Positions 15,383-24,306 of a stretch of 36,932 bases of DNA are shown here, piece after piece. The DNA is from Planctomycetota bacterium. Its GTDB lineage: Bacteria; Planctomycetota; Phycisphaerae; Sedimentisphaerales; Anaerobacaceae. The stretch is from assembly GCA_014384025.1 (NCBI GenBank), contig JACNGQ010000166.1, forward strand, positions 1-36,932, in the 5' to 3' direction. The position numbers and the translations under genes are program-made. Position 1 is the first letter of the stretch, and every line of letters starts with the position of its first letter. Below the pieces are notes generated by a model. That model saw only the letters and a program-made list of their open reading frames with translations, searched no databases and was not told where the DNA came from.

Positions 15383-16030
15383 TTAGGCTTTTTTTGCGCT
15401 CCGTACAATGCAATAACCACCGGCCGGGCCGGGCACAGATCCCTTGATAATTAACAAGTTCTTTTCTTCGTCCACCTCTACCAACTTGTGGTTCTTCATA
15501 GTTACACGACAGTTGCCCAAATGACCTGCCATTTTCTTGCCTTTTTTGATATTACCACCATGGCCTCGGTCTGTACCATATCCTGCCTGAGAGCCTGGAG
15601 CCCTGTGTTTTCTTTCCGTGCCGTGCGAGGCGGGAAAACCCCCAAAACCGTGCCGCTTCATAACTCCGGCAAAACCCTTACCCTTGCTGGTGCCCACGAC
15701 ATCTACAAATTCCTCATCTGCGAAAACAGAAACCGTTACAGAATTTCCTACTTCGTACTGCTGTTCTGCCCCTTCGGCCAACCGCATCTCTTTGATGAAT
15801 TTCTTTGGTGTTGTGTCGGCTTTTTTAGCATGCCCTATTTGCGGATACTTCCTTCGGGCGGGCTTTATCTCATCGAAACCCAATTGAACAGCATTGTAGC
15901 CGTCAGTTTCAGTCGTTTTCACCTGCATAACCTGACAGGGACCGGCCTGTATGACCGTAACCGGCACTAAGTCACCCAAATCGTTATATATCTGGGTCAT
16001 TCCAACTTTTTTTCCTAACAACATTGCCAT
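15383..16030 (-). CDS. rplC: 50S ribosomal protein L3
   Basis: L3 is an early assembly protein whose loop reaches the peptidyl-transferase centre. At 215 residues it starts MAMLLGKKVGMTQIYNDLGD, followed by FADEEFVDVVGTSKGKGFAGVMKRHGFGG and KGKKMAGHLGNCRVT. The central loop is GSQAGYGTDRGHGGNIKKG, more Gly-rich than in E. coli and similar to planctomycete L3. ATG is preceded by the repeat CGAGATACAAAGAA. It lies between rpsJ and rplD. Confidence 0.98.
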   Translation of the reverse strand: MAMLLGKKVGMTQIYNDLGDLVPVTVIQAGPCQVMQVKTTETDGYNAVQLGFDEIKPARRKYPQIGHAKKADTTPKKFIKEMRLAEGAEQQYEVGNSVTVSVFADEEFVDVVGTSKGKGFAGVMKRHGFGGFPASHGTERKHRAPGSQAGYGTDRGHGGNIKKGKKMAGHLGNCRVTMKNHKLVEVDEEKNLLIIKGSVPGPAGGYCIVRSAKKA

Positions 16031-16033
16031 TTC

Positions 16034-16050
16034 TTTGTATCTCGTATCTG
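16034..16050 (-). repeat. CGARATA tandem repeat before rplC
   Basis: The minus strand reads CAGATACGAGATACAAA, three bases before the rplC ATG; two 7-mer units with one change. Confidence 0.75.
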
Positions 16051-16068
16051 GTGATTCGCTTGGAAATA

Positions 16069-16383
16069 TCAGGCTTTTATCCTTACAAAAACTCCCGCCG
16101 GAACTACAAGGCGGTTCAACACTTCAACCGTTCGAGCGTTAGCTTCGTGAATATCAATCAGGCGTTTATGAGTTCTCAGCTCGAATTGTTCACGCGATTT
16201 CTTGTCGATGTGCGGACTTCGCAAAACAGTATATCTTTCAATACGCGTCGGCAGAGGCACGGGACCACTAACACGAGCATTGGTTTTTCGAGCGTGCTCC
16301 ACTATTTCCTTGGCGGACGCATCAAGAGCCCTGTGGTCGTAAGACTCCATCTTAATTCTTATTCTTTCAGTGTCAGCAGCCAT
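16069..16383 (-). CDS. rpsJ: 30S ribosomal protein S10 (NusE)
   Basis: S10 works both in the small-subunit head and, as NusE, in antitermination with NusB and NusG. The 104-residue protein shows [42 protein letters not shown] and [18 protein letters not shown], the tRNA-groove loop region. AAAGGAA lies four bases before ATG, directly after a 7-bp hairpin. It is the first gene of the S10 block and is preceded by a 471-base spacer with a likely promoter. Confidence 0.98.
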   Translation of the reverse strand: MAADTERIRIKMESYDHRALDASAKEIVEHARKTNARVSGPVPLPTRIERYTVLRSPHIDKKSREQFELRTHKRLIDIHEANARTVEVLNRLVVPAGVFVRIKA

Positions 16384-16396
16384 AAAGTTCCTTTAC

Positions 16397-16416
16397 TCAA
16401 GCCGACAAAGGCTCGA
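16397..16416 (-). promoter_or_regulatory. Hairpin next to the rpsJ ribosome binding site
   Basis: On the minus strand TCGAGCC, loop TTTGTC, GGCTTGA forms a 7-bp stem with one G-U pair. It ends two bases before the AAAGGAA site (16388-16394) of rpsJ and could control its translation. No known operator is recognised. Confidence 0.4.
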
Positions 16417-16526
16417 AGTATTTCAACTTATACTACAAAAAACATAAATTCCAATTTTAGACTACACTATTTCTGCTATCAGCCAAACGTATTTTGTTTG
16501 ATTTCTGGCAGGAAAGGCCTTTGCAT

Positions 16527-16581
16527 CGATTATTGATTACTCAAATGTCTCTTTCGATTTAGTCCTTCAATAACCAACTAC
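16527..16581. repeat. Dispersed spacer repeat, copy in the rpsJ leader
   Basis: Plus strand: CGATTATTGATTACTC (16527-16542) and CCTTCAATAACCAACTAC (16564-16581). The same two blocks occur in the same order beside tRNA-Trp and rpmG at 31675-31762. Confidence 0.5.
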
Positions 16582-16777
16582 AAATTCGCCTTCCTTAAGA
16601 GTTTGGGTTCGTGCTACAACTACTACCCATCCGAAGCCATACACCAGCCTTTGGATTACCCCTGATTCTAACAGAGTCATAAATCATCCATGACCACAAT
16701 TTTTTGATATGCCACAGCCCAACTAAGGTTTACGCAAAGCCATCCTTGGCGATGCTCGCTACGGCTGAAAACGTTGA

Positions 16778-16806
16778 AAGTTAACACATAAAACAGTAGC
16801 TGTCAA
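16778..16806 (-). promoter_or_regulatory. Probable promoter for the rpsJ operon
   Basis: TTGACA (16801-16806, minus strand) is a perfect -35 box. Seventeen bases later TAACTT (16778-16783) keeps the T, A and final T of a -10 box. It lies just after an AT-rich hairpin following fusA and would give a leader of about 390 bases before rpsJ. Confidence 0.5.
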
Positions 16807-16818
16807 CAAAATGTCGAT

Positions 16819-16848
16819 AAAAAATATTTAAAATATAAATATTTTAAA
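16819..16848 (-). terminator. AT-rich hairpin after fusA, possible terminator
   Basis: TTTAAAATAT, two bases, ATATTTTAAA is a perfect 10-bp inverted repeat (16827-16848). On the minus strand it is followed by ATATTTTTTAT. The stem has no G or C, so termination may be weak. Confidence 0.4.
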
Positions 16849-16854
16849 CTTTTT

Positions 16855-18930
16855 TTAAAATATAATTTGCTTTGCAATCTGTTCGGGGACCTTCTCATAA
16901 CTCAACGGCTCCATCGTAAAGGTCCCCCTGCCCGCGGTTACGCTTCTAATATCGCTGGAGTATCCAAATAATTCAACCAGCGGTGCCTTCGCATCAATTA
17001 CCTGCATATTTCCATGCAAATGACAATCGGTGATTAGTCCCCTTTTTGCAAGCAAATTACCCTGAACAGCCCCAAAATTAACCTGCGGTACTATTACTTG
17101 AAGCCTCATAACCGGCTCAAGTAATACCGGTTCCGCCTCTTTTACAGCCTTTTCGAGAGCAATTGCGGCTGCCTGCTCAAAAGCAAGACCCGAGGAATCC
17201 ACTGAATGGAAAGACCCATCAATTAGCGTAATTTTAATTCCCACAATAGGATAGCCCGACAATACACCGCTGCTTAATGCATCCTTGCACCCACTTTTAA
17301 CGTCAGGAATGTATTCTCTCGGTACGGCATCGCCGGGGGCCTCGTTTTGAAATTCATAATCACTGCTCCAATGGCCGTCATCGGTCAAAAGTGGCTCGAC
17401 TTTCAAAACAACGTGCCCGTATTGGCCGTGCCCACCTGTCTGGCGTACAAACTTACCTTCAGCCTGTGCTGTTTTAGTGATAGCTTCCTTGTAGGCCACT
17501 CGGGGTTTGCCTACCCTGACGTTCACCCCTCTGTCCCTTACCAGTTTATGCTGAAGTATCTCCAGGTGTAATTCACCCATTCCACTGATTATTGTCTGGC
17601 CCGTTTCACTGTCTGTTTTGCATTCAAAAGTCGGATCTTCACGCTTTAAGTTGGCCAGGGCATCAGCCAGTTTTGCCTTTTCTGCGGCCGTTTTTGGCTC
17701 TATCGACATATTAATAACCGTCTGTGGAAATGTAATGCTCGGAAGGGAAACCGGTTTCTTGGGATCACAAATCGTATCGCCTGTAAGTGTCTGTTTCAGT
17801 CCTACGACTGCGACAATATCGCCTGCACTGGCTAAATCCAAAATTTTTCGTTCATTAGCATGCATTTCAAATATTCTGGTAACATTCTCCCGACGATTAC
17901 GATTTGTATTCAAAACCCTGCTGCTTGATTTTAATTTGCCCTGATAAATCCTTAGAAAATACAAATCGCCATGTACATCACTGGTAATCTTAAACGCCAG
18001 CGCAACAAGACTGCCATTGGGGTCGCACTTAATCGTTATTTTTTTATCTTCATCATTTGGTTTGTGTCCGGTCAAAACAGGTTTATCCAGGGGGGAAGGC
18101 AAATATGCCAGAACGCCGTCAAGCAGCCTTTGTACACCAATATACTTCAACGCTGAGCCAACAAATACCGGATGAAGCTTGTTGCTCAGAGTTCCTTTTC
18201 TGATTGCCCTGTTAATAATCGTAATATCAGCCGGCTTATCGTGAACATAGCAGTCCATCAGCTCGTCATCATATTCCGCTGCAAGCTCAATCATCTGTTT
18301 TCTTTGTTGCTGAGCAGTCTGTTTAAACTCGGCAGGAATTTCCGTTTCTTCGAAAGTCGCCCCCATCTTTTCAGCTTTATAGAAAACCGCCTGCATCTTT
18401 ATAAGGTCAATCACGCCGGCAAAAGTGTCCTCGGCGCCAATAGGAATCTGCAGCAAAATCGGATTGGCAAGGAGTTTGTCTCGAATACTGTTAATCGTCA
18501 TCTCGAAATCTGCGCCAACTTTGTCCATCTTATTTACAAAACAAAAACAGGGCAGGTCGTATTTTTGCCCCTGCCTCCAGACGGTTTCACTCTGGGCCTG
18601 AACGCCTTCACTGCCGTCAAAGACAGCTATAGCGCCATCGAGAATACGTAGCGACCTTTCGACTTCAGCGGTAAAGTCAATATGGCCCGGCGTATCTATA
18701 AGATTGATTTCATAACCCTTCCACGGGCATTTCGTCGCCGCTGAAGTGATTGTAATACCTCTTTTTTGCTCTTCTTCCATAAAGTCCATAACGGCAGTAC
18801 CATCATGGACCTCTCCCATTTTGTAGGTTTTGCCCGCATAGAAAAGAATACGCTCGGTAACCGTTGTTTTACCGGCATCGATATGAGCCATAATCCCGAT
18901 ATTGCGCAGTTTTTCCAAATTGCTCGACAT
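16855..18930 (-). CDS. fusA: Elongation factor G
   Basis: GTPase driving translocation. The 691-residue protein has five domains. The G motifs are present: AHIDAGKTT (P-loop, residues 15-23), [10 protein letters not shown] (switch I), DTPGH (79-83) and VNKMD. Domain IV carries [15 protein letters not shown], and domain V ends with [19 protein letters not shown]. The region around [17 protein letters not shown] is ordinary for EF-G. It is separated from rpsG by an intrinsic terminator and from rpsJ by a promoter, so its mRNA level may be set apart from both neighbours. The bases before ATG lack a strong Shine-Dalgarno. Confidence 0.98.
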   Translation of the reverse strand: MSSNLEKLRNIGIMAHIDAGKTTVTERILFYAGKTYKMGEVHDGTAVMDFMEEEQKRGITITSAATKCPWKGYEINLIDTPGHIDFTAEVERSLRILDGAIAVFDGSEGVQAQSETVWRQGQKYDLPCFCFVNKMDKVGADFEMTINSIRDKLLANPILLQIPIGAEDTFAGVIDLIKMQAVFYKAEKMGATFEETEIPAEFKQTAQQQRKQMIELAAEYDDELMDCYVHDKPADITIINRAIRKGTLSNKLHPVFVGSALKYIGVQRLLDGVLAYLPSPLDKPVLTGHKPNDEDKKITIKCDPNGSLVALAFKITSDVHGDLYFLRIYQGKLKSSSRVLNTNRNRRENVTRIFEMHANERKILDLASAGDIVAVVGLKQTLTGDTICDPKKPVSLPSITFPQTVINMSIEPKTAAEKAKLADALANLKREDPTFECKTDSETGQTIISGMGELHLEILQHKLVRDRGVNVRVGKPRVAYKEAITKTAQAEGKFVRQTGGHGQYGHVVLKVEPLLTDDGHWSSDYEFQNEAPGDAVPREYIPDVKSGCKDALSSGVLSGYPIVGIKITLIDGSFHSVDSSGLAFEQAAAIALEKAVKEAEPVLLEPVMRLQVIVPQVNFGAVQGNLLAKRGLITDCHLHGNMQVIDAKAPLVELFGYSSDIRSVTAGRGTFTMEPLSYEKVPEQIAKQIIF

Positions 18931-18974
18931 AATTAATATTTCGTCTTTCGTGAGCCGTAACTCAAGTGGTGTAT

Positions 18975-19016
18975 AAAAAAACTGCCACGGTTATTTTCAT
19001 AAAATTCCGTGGCAGT
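18975..19016 (-). terminator. Intrinsic terminator between rpsG and fusA
   Basis: On the minus strand ACTGCCACGG (19016-19007) pairs with CCGTGGCAGT (18990-18981), a perfect 10-bp GC-rich stem extended by five A-T pairs around a CAT loop, and is followed by seven T residues. It begins 15 bases after the rpsG stop. It looks like a classic rho-independent terminator or a partial attenuator. Confidence 0.85.
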
Positions 19017-19031
19017 TACAAACGAAAGTTT

Positions 19032-19505
19032 TTACCAGGCAAAGTGGGCAAAAGCCTTATTCGCCTCGGCCATTCTGTGAATATTCTCCCGGGTGGTCAT
19101 TGCCGTACCATGTTCATTATATGCGTCTATTAATTCAGAAGCCAGTCGCTGGCACATAGGTTTGCCCTTTTTGCCTCTGGCCGAAGCCAATATCCACCTG
19201 AATGCAAGCGATTGCTGGCGTTTGGAGCTTACCTGCATCGGAACCTGATAACTGGCTCCGCCGATACGTTTGCTGCGAACTTCGAGTAACGGCTTTACAT
19301 TGTTTATCGCTTTCTCAAATACCTCAAGAACCTCAGCATCCTTGACATTTTTACTGATGATATCCATAGCATCATAAAATACCTGCTGCGCTGTGCTTTT
19401 TTTGCCATCCAACATCAAACAGTTCACAAACTTGGAGACCAGCTTGCTGTTATATTTAGCATCCGGTTTTAACTGTTGACTTGAAGCCGTAAACTTTTTA
19501 GACAT
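19032..19505 (-). CDS. rpsG: 30S ribosomal protein S7
   Basis: S7 nucleates assembly of the small-subunit head and, in E. coli, represses the str operon. The 157-residue protein has [62 protein letters not shown] and the closing [21 protein letters not shown] precedes ATG. It follows rpsL and is followed by a strong terminator hairpin. Confidence 0.98.
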   Translation of the reverse strand: MSKKFTASSQQLKPDAKYNSKLVSKFVNCLMLDGKKSTAQQVFYDAMDIISKNVKDAEVLEVFEKAINNVKPLLEVRSKRIGGASYQVPMQVSSKRQQSLAFRWILASARGKKGKPMCQRLASELIDAYNEHGTAMTTRENIHRMAEANKAFAHFAW

Positions 19506-19555
19506 TACTTTTCCTCAATATTGTTAACTGATAATTACTTATATATTTAACCAGT

Positions 19556-19927
19556 TCATTTCACCTTTTTTGCACCATATTTACTTCTACCTTGTTTTCG
19601 ATTAGCCACGCCGGCACAGTCAAGAACACCACGAACGATATGATACCGAACACCCGGCAGGTCCCTGACTCGGCCGCCGCGAATCACAACCGTGCTATGC
19701 TCCTGAAGATTGTGGTCAATACCCGGTATATAAGCGGTAACTTCCTTGCCGTTGGTCAGACGAACACGAGCGATTTTCCGCAAAGCCGAGTTCGGTTTCT
19801 TGGGCGTTTGTGTCCTTACAATCAGGCACACACCTTTTTTCTGCGGCGAACCGCTAATATCAGATACTCGTTTATGGCCCTTCGATTTCGCCCGAGGATT
19901 TCTAACTAACTGATTTATAGTTGGCAT
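19556..19927 (-). CDS. rpsL: 30S ribosomal protein S12
   Basis: S12 lies at the decoding centre and governs accuracy and streptomycin response. The start [20 protein letters not shown] gives 123 residues; the longer open frame upstream overlaps rpo[12 protein letters not shown] retains Lys43, and [20 protein letters not shown] retains Asp89, the methylthiolation site, but position 88 is Arg where E. coli has Lys. It lies 37 bases after rpoC, so rpoBC and the str genes may be cotranscribed. Confidence 0.98.
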   Translation of the reverse strand: MPTINQLVRNPRAKSKGHKRVSDISGSPQKKGVCLIVRTQTPKKPNSALRKIARVRLTNGKEVTAYIPGIDHNLQEHSTVVIRGGRVRDLPGVRYHIVRGVLDCAGVANRKQGRSKYGAKKVK

Positions 19928-19964
19928 AATACTTGTATAGCCTTTCGTATTTTCATTATCGAAA

Positions 19965-22900
19965 CTAATTGATTCCCAGTGCTTCCCTGACGGCGGCATC
20001 GGCCTTCGCTTCGGCCTCTTTGGCTTCCTTGATTTCCTTGGCCTCTTCGAATTCCTTCGGCAGCGGAGCTTCCACAAGGTGCTTAACTTTAATATTCAAA
20101 TACGGCTTGAAAGCCGTACCGGCCGGTATCAGATGACCGAGTATTACATTTTCCTTCAATCCATGAAGCTCATCCACTTTACCAGCCAAAGAAGCCTCTG
20201 TCAAGACTTTAGTTGTTTCCTGGAAACTGGCCGCTGCAATAAAGCTCTCAGACCACAGCGAAGCCTTCGTAATCCCCAAAAGCAACGTCTTGGCGGTCGC
20301 AGGCTTTGGTTTCTTTCCCGTGGCCCCGTTACCACCAATCAATTCAACCTTTTCGTTAATAGCGGCCAATTCCTTTTTATCGATAACCTGGCCGTCAACT
20401 AAATTAGACGCATCTCCAGCATTGGTAATTTTGATACTGCTGGTTAATTTTTCATTCTCTCTTCTGAACACGAATTTATCAACAACCTCGCCCGGCAAAT
20501 ACGAACTATCGCCCACAGACTCAATCTCGACCTTGCGCATCATTTGAGAGCAGATAATTTCAATGTGTTTGTCGTTAATATTGACATTTTGTGAACGATA
20601 AACATTTTGAATCTCAGTAGTCAAATACCTTTGAAGCGCCTCTTCACCTTTTATCCGCAGAATATCGTGCGGCACAAGCGGGCCGTCTGTCAGGGCATCT
20701 CCTGCTTCTGCGAAATCACCGGTGTGAACATTAAGGTGTCTGTCACGCGGGACATGGTGCTCCTTTTCCATTCCCGATTCGGAACGTATGATAATCGTCA
20801 TTTTACCCTTGCGCTTATCACTTCGCAACTCAACCCGACCGCTGATCTCAGCCATTGCAGCAGGATCTTTGGGCTTGCGTGCCTCGAACACTTCGGTAAC
20901 TCTGGGCAAACCACCTGTGATGTCCTGGGTACCGCCGGAAGCTCTGGGCTGATGGGCAAGCAACTGGCCCGCCTGAACTCCCTGACCCTCATTAACCTCG
21001 ATTCTGGCCCCGGCAGGCAGATAATGAACATCGAGTATCTTGCCATCTTTATCTTCGATTATGATTTGCGGATGCTTATCGCCTTTATGCTCGATTACGA
21101 TGGGTCTGCCAACCTGGCCTTTTCGCTCTTCCTCAATTCCAATCGTCTCGCCTTCAATAATATCAACAAACCGTATAAGCCCGGCCACCTCTGCCAATAT
21201 TGGTGTACGGTGCGGGTCCCATTGGAATAACACAGATCCGGTTTTAACTTTCTGGCCGTCATCCACCAAAACAATGGCGCCATAAGGCACTTTGAATCGG
21301 TCCAATTCCCTGTCTTTTGCATCAAGAATAGCTATTTCGCCGTTACGTTTCAGCGCGACTATCTCTACTTTACTACTACTTCGCTTGATGGGAACCGCAT
21401 TGATATCACGATACTGCACACTTCCTGTGTGCGTGGCCTTCTGCTCACGCTCAAGAATAGCTCTTTCAGCGACACCTCCGGTATGGAATGTTCGCAGTGT
21501 CAACTGCGTACCCGGCTCCCCGATGGACTGTGCCGCAATGATGCCAGCCGCCGAACCTTCTTCAATCAATTTCCCCGTACCCATATCCCATCCGTAACAC
21601 TTTGCACAAACACCAAACGGACTGTCACAGGTCAGGGTGCTTCTGATTCTGATGGCATCAAGCCCCAAAGCTTCAATCTTTGCCGCCGCTTCATGGTTTA
21701 TGACCTCATTCTCGCGTACAATCATTTCGTCCATAATCGGGTTACGAATATTGTCTCTTGCGGTTCTACCGATAATAAGCTGTGAAAGAGGCACCTCAAC
21801 CTGATCACCCCTGCTGACTGTGCCTTTGGTAATTCCCTGCAGCGTCTGGCAGTCTCTTTCAATTATAATCATATTCTGGGCAACATCGATAAGCTTCCTC
21901 GTAAGATATCCTGAATTAGCTGTTTTTAGTGCCGTATCGGCAAGTCCCTTACGTGCCCCGTGTGTTGAGCTGAAGTACTCAAGGACTGTCAATCCCTCTC
22001 TGAAGTTCGCCTTAATCGGCGTTTCGATAATCTCGCCGCTGGGCTTTGCCATTAGCGCTCTCATTCCGGCTAACTGCTGAATCTGATCTACACTTCCTCG
22101 CGCACCCGAATCACTCATAAGGAAGATTGGATTGAGGTATGGCTGTCCGTCCTCAGTAGTATCATTTTTAAGCCCTCTCATCATTTCATTCGTTACAGCG
22201 ACCCTGGCACCGGTCCAGGCATCGACAACCTGATTATACCTTTCTCCCTCTGTCAAAACTCCGTTATCGTAGTTCTTAAGTATTTTGCCTACTTTCTTTT
22301 CGGTTTGTTCGATAATCTCTGCCTTCTTCTCAGGTATTTTGATGTCCGTAATACCAAAGCTTAATCCGGCAAGAGTAGCATATTTGAAACCCAAATCTTT
22401 TATTTTATCAAGCAGGTCCACCGTCTCGGCCGAGCCTGTGAATTTAAAACAGTCACTAATCACACGGCTCAACATCTTTTGAGACATCGTCATATTGTAA
22501 AACGGCATTCCCGCTGGAAGCATATCGTGGAATATACATCTTCCGGCAGTTGTTTCAACAATATCAGATTCCTCCGATTCGAATTCTCCAACTACTTTGA
22601 TGCCATTTAGGCGGACTTTAATTCTATTGTGCAAACCAATTTTACCTACTTCCAGGGCCATAATAGCCTCGAAAGTATCCCGGAACAATCTAACCTCTTT
22701 TTTCCCGGAGACATCACGAGCTTCTGCATAAGTCAAATAATAATTGCCCATCACCATATCCTGTGATGGCCCGACCATCGGCGAACCATTCGCAGGTGAA
22801 AATATATTGGAGGTGGTCATCATTAAAATATGAGTCTCAGCCTGTGCTTCGACACTTAACGGTAAATGCACCGCCATCTGGTCGCCGTCGAAGTCAGCAT

Positions 22901-24257
22901 TGAATCCCCTGCAGGCCAGCGGATGCAGCATAATCGCGTTACCTTCAACCAGTACCGGCAAGAAGGCCTGAACACCCATTCTATGGAGTGTAGGTGCACG
23001 GTTAAGCAACACCGGATGCTGATGAATAACCTCTTCAAGTATGTCCCAGACCTGCTCATCACGCCGCTCAATCATTCTCTTGGCGCTCTTAATCGTATCT
23101 GCCAGGCCACGCTGTTTCAGCTTGCGAATAATAAAAGGCTGATACAGTTCGAGAGCTATCTTCTTCGGTAATCCGCATTGATAAAGTTTCAAATTGGGGC
23201 CAACAACAATTACCGAACGGGCCGAATAATCCACACGCTTACCAAGCAGGTTCTCACGGAATCGTCCCTGTTTACCCTTAATCATATCGGTCAGAGACTT
23301 TAAGGGGCGATTATTACTACCCAGAACAGAACGCCTGCAGCGACCGTTATCAAGCAGAGAATCCACCGCCTGCTGAAGCATCCGCTTCTCATTGCGGATA
23401 ATAACCTCAGGAGCGTTCAGATCCATCAGCTTCTTTAAACGGTTATTGCGATTGATAATTCTCCTGTAAAGGTCGTTTAAATCACTGGTAGCAAAATTAT
23501 CTCTTTCGAGCAGAACCAGCGGCCTTAAATCCGGCGGAATGACTGGGGCCACTTCAAGTACCATCCACTGCGCCTTATTGGTGCTGCTCTTGACCTGGTT
23601 GATAATAGTAAGTCGCTTTATAAGGTCTTTTATCTTTTGCTTACTGTTTGTCTTGCCTATGGCCTCTCTGAGCTGAGTGCTGACTTCATCAAGTTTGAGG
23701 TTTTCAAGCAGAGTTCTGATGGCTTCGGCACCCATCCCGGCCTTAAACGACTTTCCGTATTTCTTTTCAGCTTCTCTGAATTCTTCCTCGCTGAGCAGTT
23801 GACAGACTTTCAAGGGGCTTTGTCCAGCCTCTGTTACGACATACTCCTGGAAATAGATAATTTTCTCCAGGTCGGCGGATTTCATTGCCAATAGGTTTCC
23901 GAGCCGATTTGGTATAGCTTTGAAAAACCATATATGAACAACCGGAGCCGCCAGATTGATATGCCCCATTCGCTTTCTTCGGACGCGGCTATGGGTAACT
24001 TTAACTCCACATCGATCGCAAATTATTCCCTTGAACTTTGTACCTTTGTACTTTCCACAGGCACATTCCCAGTCACGTTCCGGTCCGAAGATTCGCTCGC
24101 AGAATAATCCGTCCTTCTCCGGACGATAAGTACGATAGTTGATAGTCTCGGGTTTTCGTACTTCGCCAAAAGACCAACTGCGAATATCATTGGGACTGGC
24201 CAACGAAATCTTGACCGAACCGTAGTCATTAATTCGATCGTAAATACTTCCTAACAT
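19965..24257 (-). CDS. rpoC: DNA-directed RNA polymerase subunit beta-prime
   Basis: Catalytic subunit of RNA polymerase, 1430 residues. The N-terminal zinc site is C65, C67, C80 and C83 ([16 protein letters not shown]). The Mg-binding loop [12 protein letters not shown] is at 453-464 with Asp455, Asp457 and Asp459. A second zinc site uses the Cys of ERDCQTLQG and C877, C884 and C887. Trigger-loop and bridge-helix regions ([17 protein letters not shown]-like [26 protein letters not shown]) are intact. The C-terminus ends in an Ala/Glu/Lys-rich helix. AAGGGG precedes ATG. It follows rpoB after 49 bases. Confidence 0.99.
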   Translation of the reverse strand: MLGSIYDRINDYGSVKISLASPNDIRSWSFGEVRKPETINYRTYRPEKDGLFCERIFGPERDWECACGKYKGTKFKGIICDRCGVKVTHSRVRRKRMGHINLAAPVVHIWFFKAIPNRLGNLLAMKSADLEKIIYFQEYVVTEAGQSPLKVCQLLSEEEFREAEKKYGKSFKAGMGAEAIRTLLENLKLDEVSTQLREAIGKTNSKQKIKDLIKRLTIINQVKSSTNKAQWMVLEVAPVIPPDLRPLVLLERDNFATSDLNDLYRRIINRNNRLKKLMDLNAPEVIIRNEKRMLQQAVDSLLDNGRCRRSVLGSNNRPLKSLTDMIKGKQGRFRENLLGKRVDYSARSVIVVGPNLKLYQCGLPKKIALELYQPFIIRKLKQRGLADTIKSAKRMIERRDEQVWDILEEVIHQHPVLLNRAPTLHRMGVQAFLPVLVEGNAIMLHPLACRGFNADFDGDQMAVHLPLSVEAQAETHILMMTTSNIFSPANGSPMVGPSQDMVMGNYYLTYAEARDVSGKKEVRLFRDTFEAIMALEVGKIGLHNRIKVRLNGIKVVGEFESEESDIVETTAGRCIFHDMLPAGMPFYNMTMSQKMLSRVISDCFKFTGSAETVDLLDKIKDLGFKYATLAGLSFGITDIKIPEKKAEIIEQTEKKVGKILKNYDNGVLTEGERYNQVVDAWTGARVAVTNEMMRGLKNDTTEDGQPYLNPIFLMSDSGARGSVDQIQQLAGMRALMAKPSGEIIETPIKANFREGLTVLEYFSSTHGARKGLADTALKTANSGYLTRKLIDVAQNMIIIERDCQTLQGITKGTVSRGDQVEVPLSQLIIGRTARDNIRNPIMDEMIVRENEVINHEAAAKIEALGLDAIRIRSTLTCDSPFGVCAKCYGWDMGTGKLIEEGSAAGIIAAQSIGEPGTQLTLRTFHTGGVAERAILEREQKATHTGSVQYRDINAVPIKRSSSKVEIVALKRNGEIAILDAKDRELDRFKVPYGAIVLVDDGQKVKTGSVLFQWDPHRTPILAEVAGLIRFVDIIEGETIGIEEERKGQVGRPIVIEHKGDKHPQIIIEDKDGKILDVHYLPAGARIEVNEGQGVQAGQLLAHQPRASGGTQDITGGLPRVTEVFEARKPKDPAAMAEISGRVELRSDKRKGKMTIIIRSESGMEKEHHVPRDRHLNVHTGDFAEAGDALTDGPLVPHDILRIKGEEALQRYLTTEIQNVYRSQNVNINDKHIEIICSQMMRKVEIESVGDSSYLPGEVVDKFVFRRENEKLTSSIKITNAGDASNLVDGQVIDKKELAAINEKVELIGGNGATGKKPKPATAKTLLLGITKASLWSESFIAAASFQETTKVLTEASLAGKVDELHGLKENVILGHLIPAGTAFKPYLNIKVKHLVEAPLPKEFEEAKEIKEAKEAEAKADAAVREALGIN

Positions 24258-24306
24258 TTAATGCCCCTTACCATTGACACTTGACAATCGGTAACTCACT
24301 AATTAC

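Larger units (their letters stand above)
16384..16854 (-). other. rpsJ leader / fusA-rpsJ spacer
   Basis: No recognised gene. On the minus strand it holds, in order: an AT-rich hairpin after fusA, a TTGACA promoter, a region with small stems (GCGA-GCA-TCGC and GCCA-AGGA-TGGC), a 44-codon open frame without a clear start (16729-16595), a copy of each half of the TTCAATAACCAA / GATTATTGATTA repeat, a 10-base palindrome AAAGGCCTTT (16513-16522), a small stem at 16484-16500, and a 7-bp hairpin before the rpsJ ribosome binding site. Many bacteria carry a second tuf here; it is absent. Confidence 0.6.

Noticed and set aside
19928-20077. A 50-residue basic N-terminal extension of S12
   Set aside because: It is read from the 3' end of rpoC in another frame; canonical S12 begins at MPTINQLV.
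24271-24292. TTGACA-like sequences in the rpoB-rpoC spacer
   Set aside because: They read on the plus strand, with no matching -10 box and no gene to serve; likely part of the AT-rich spacer repeats.
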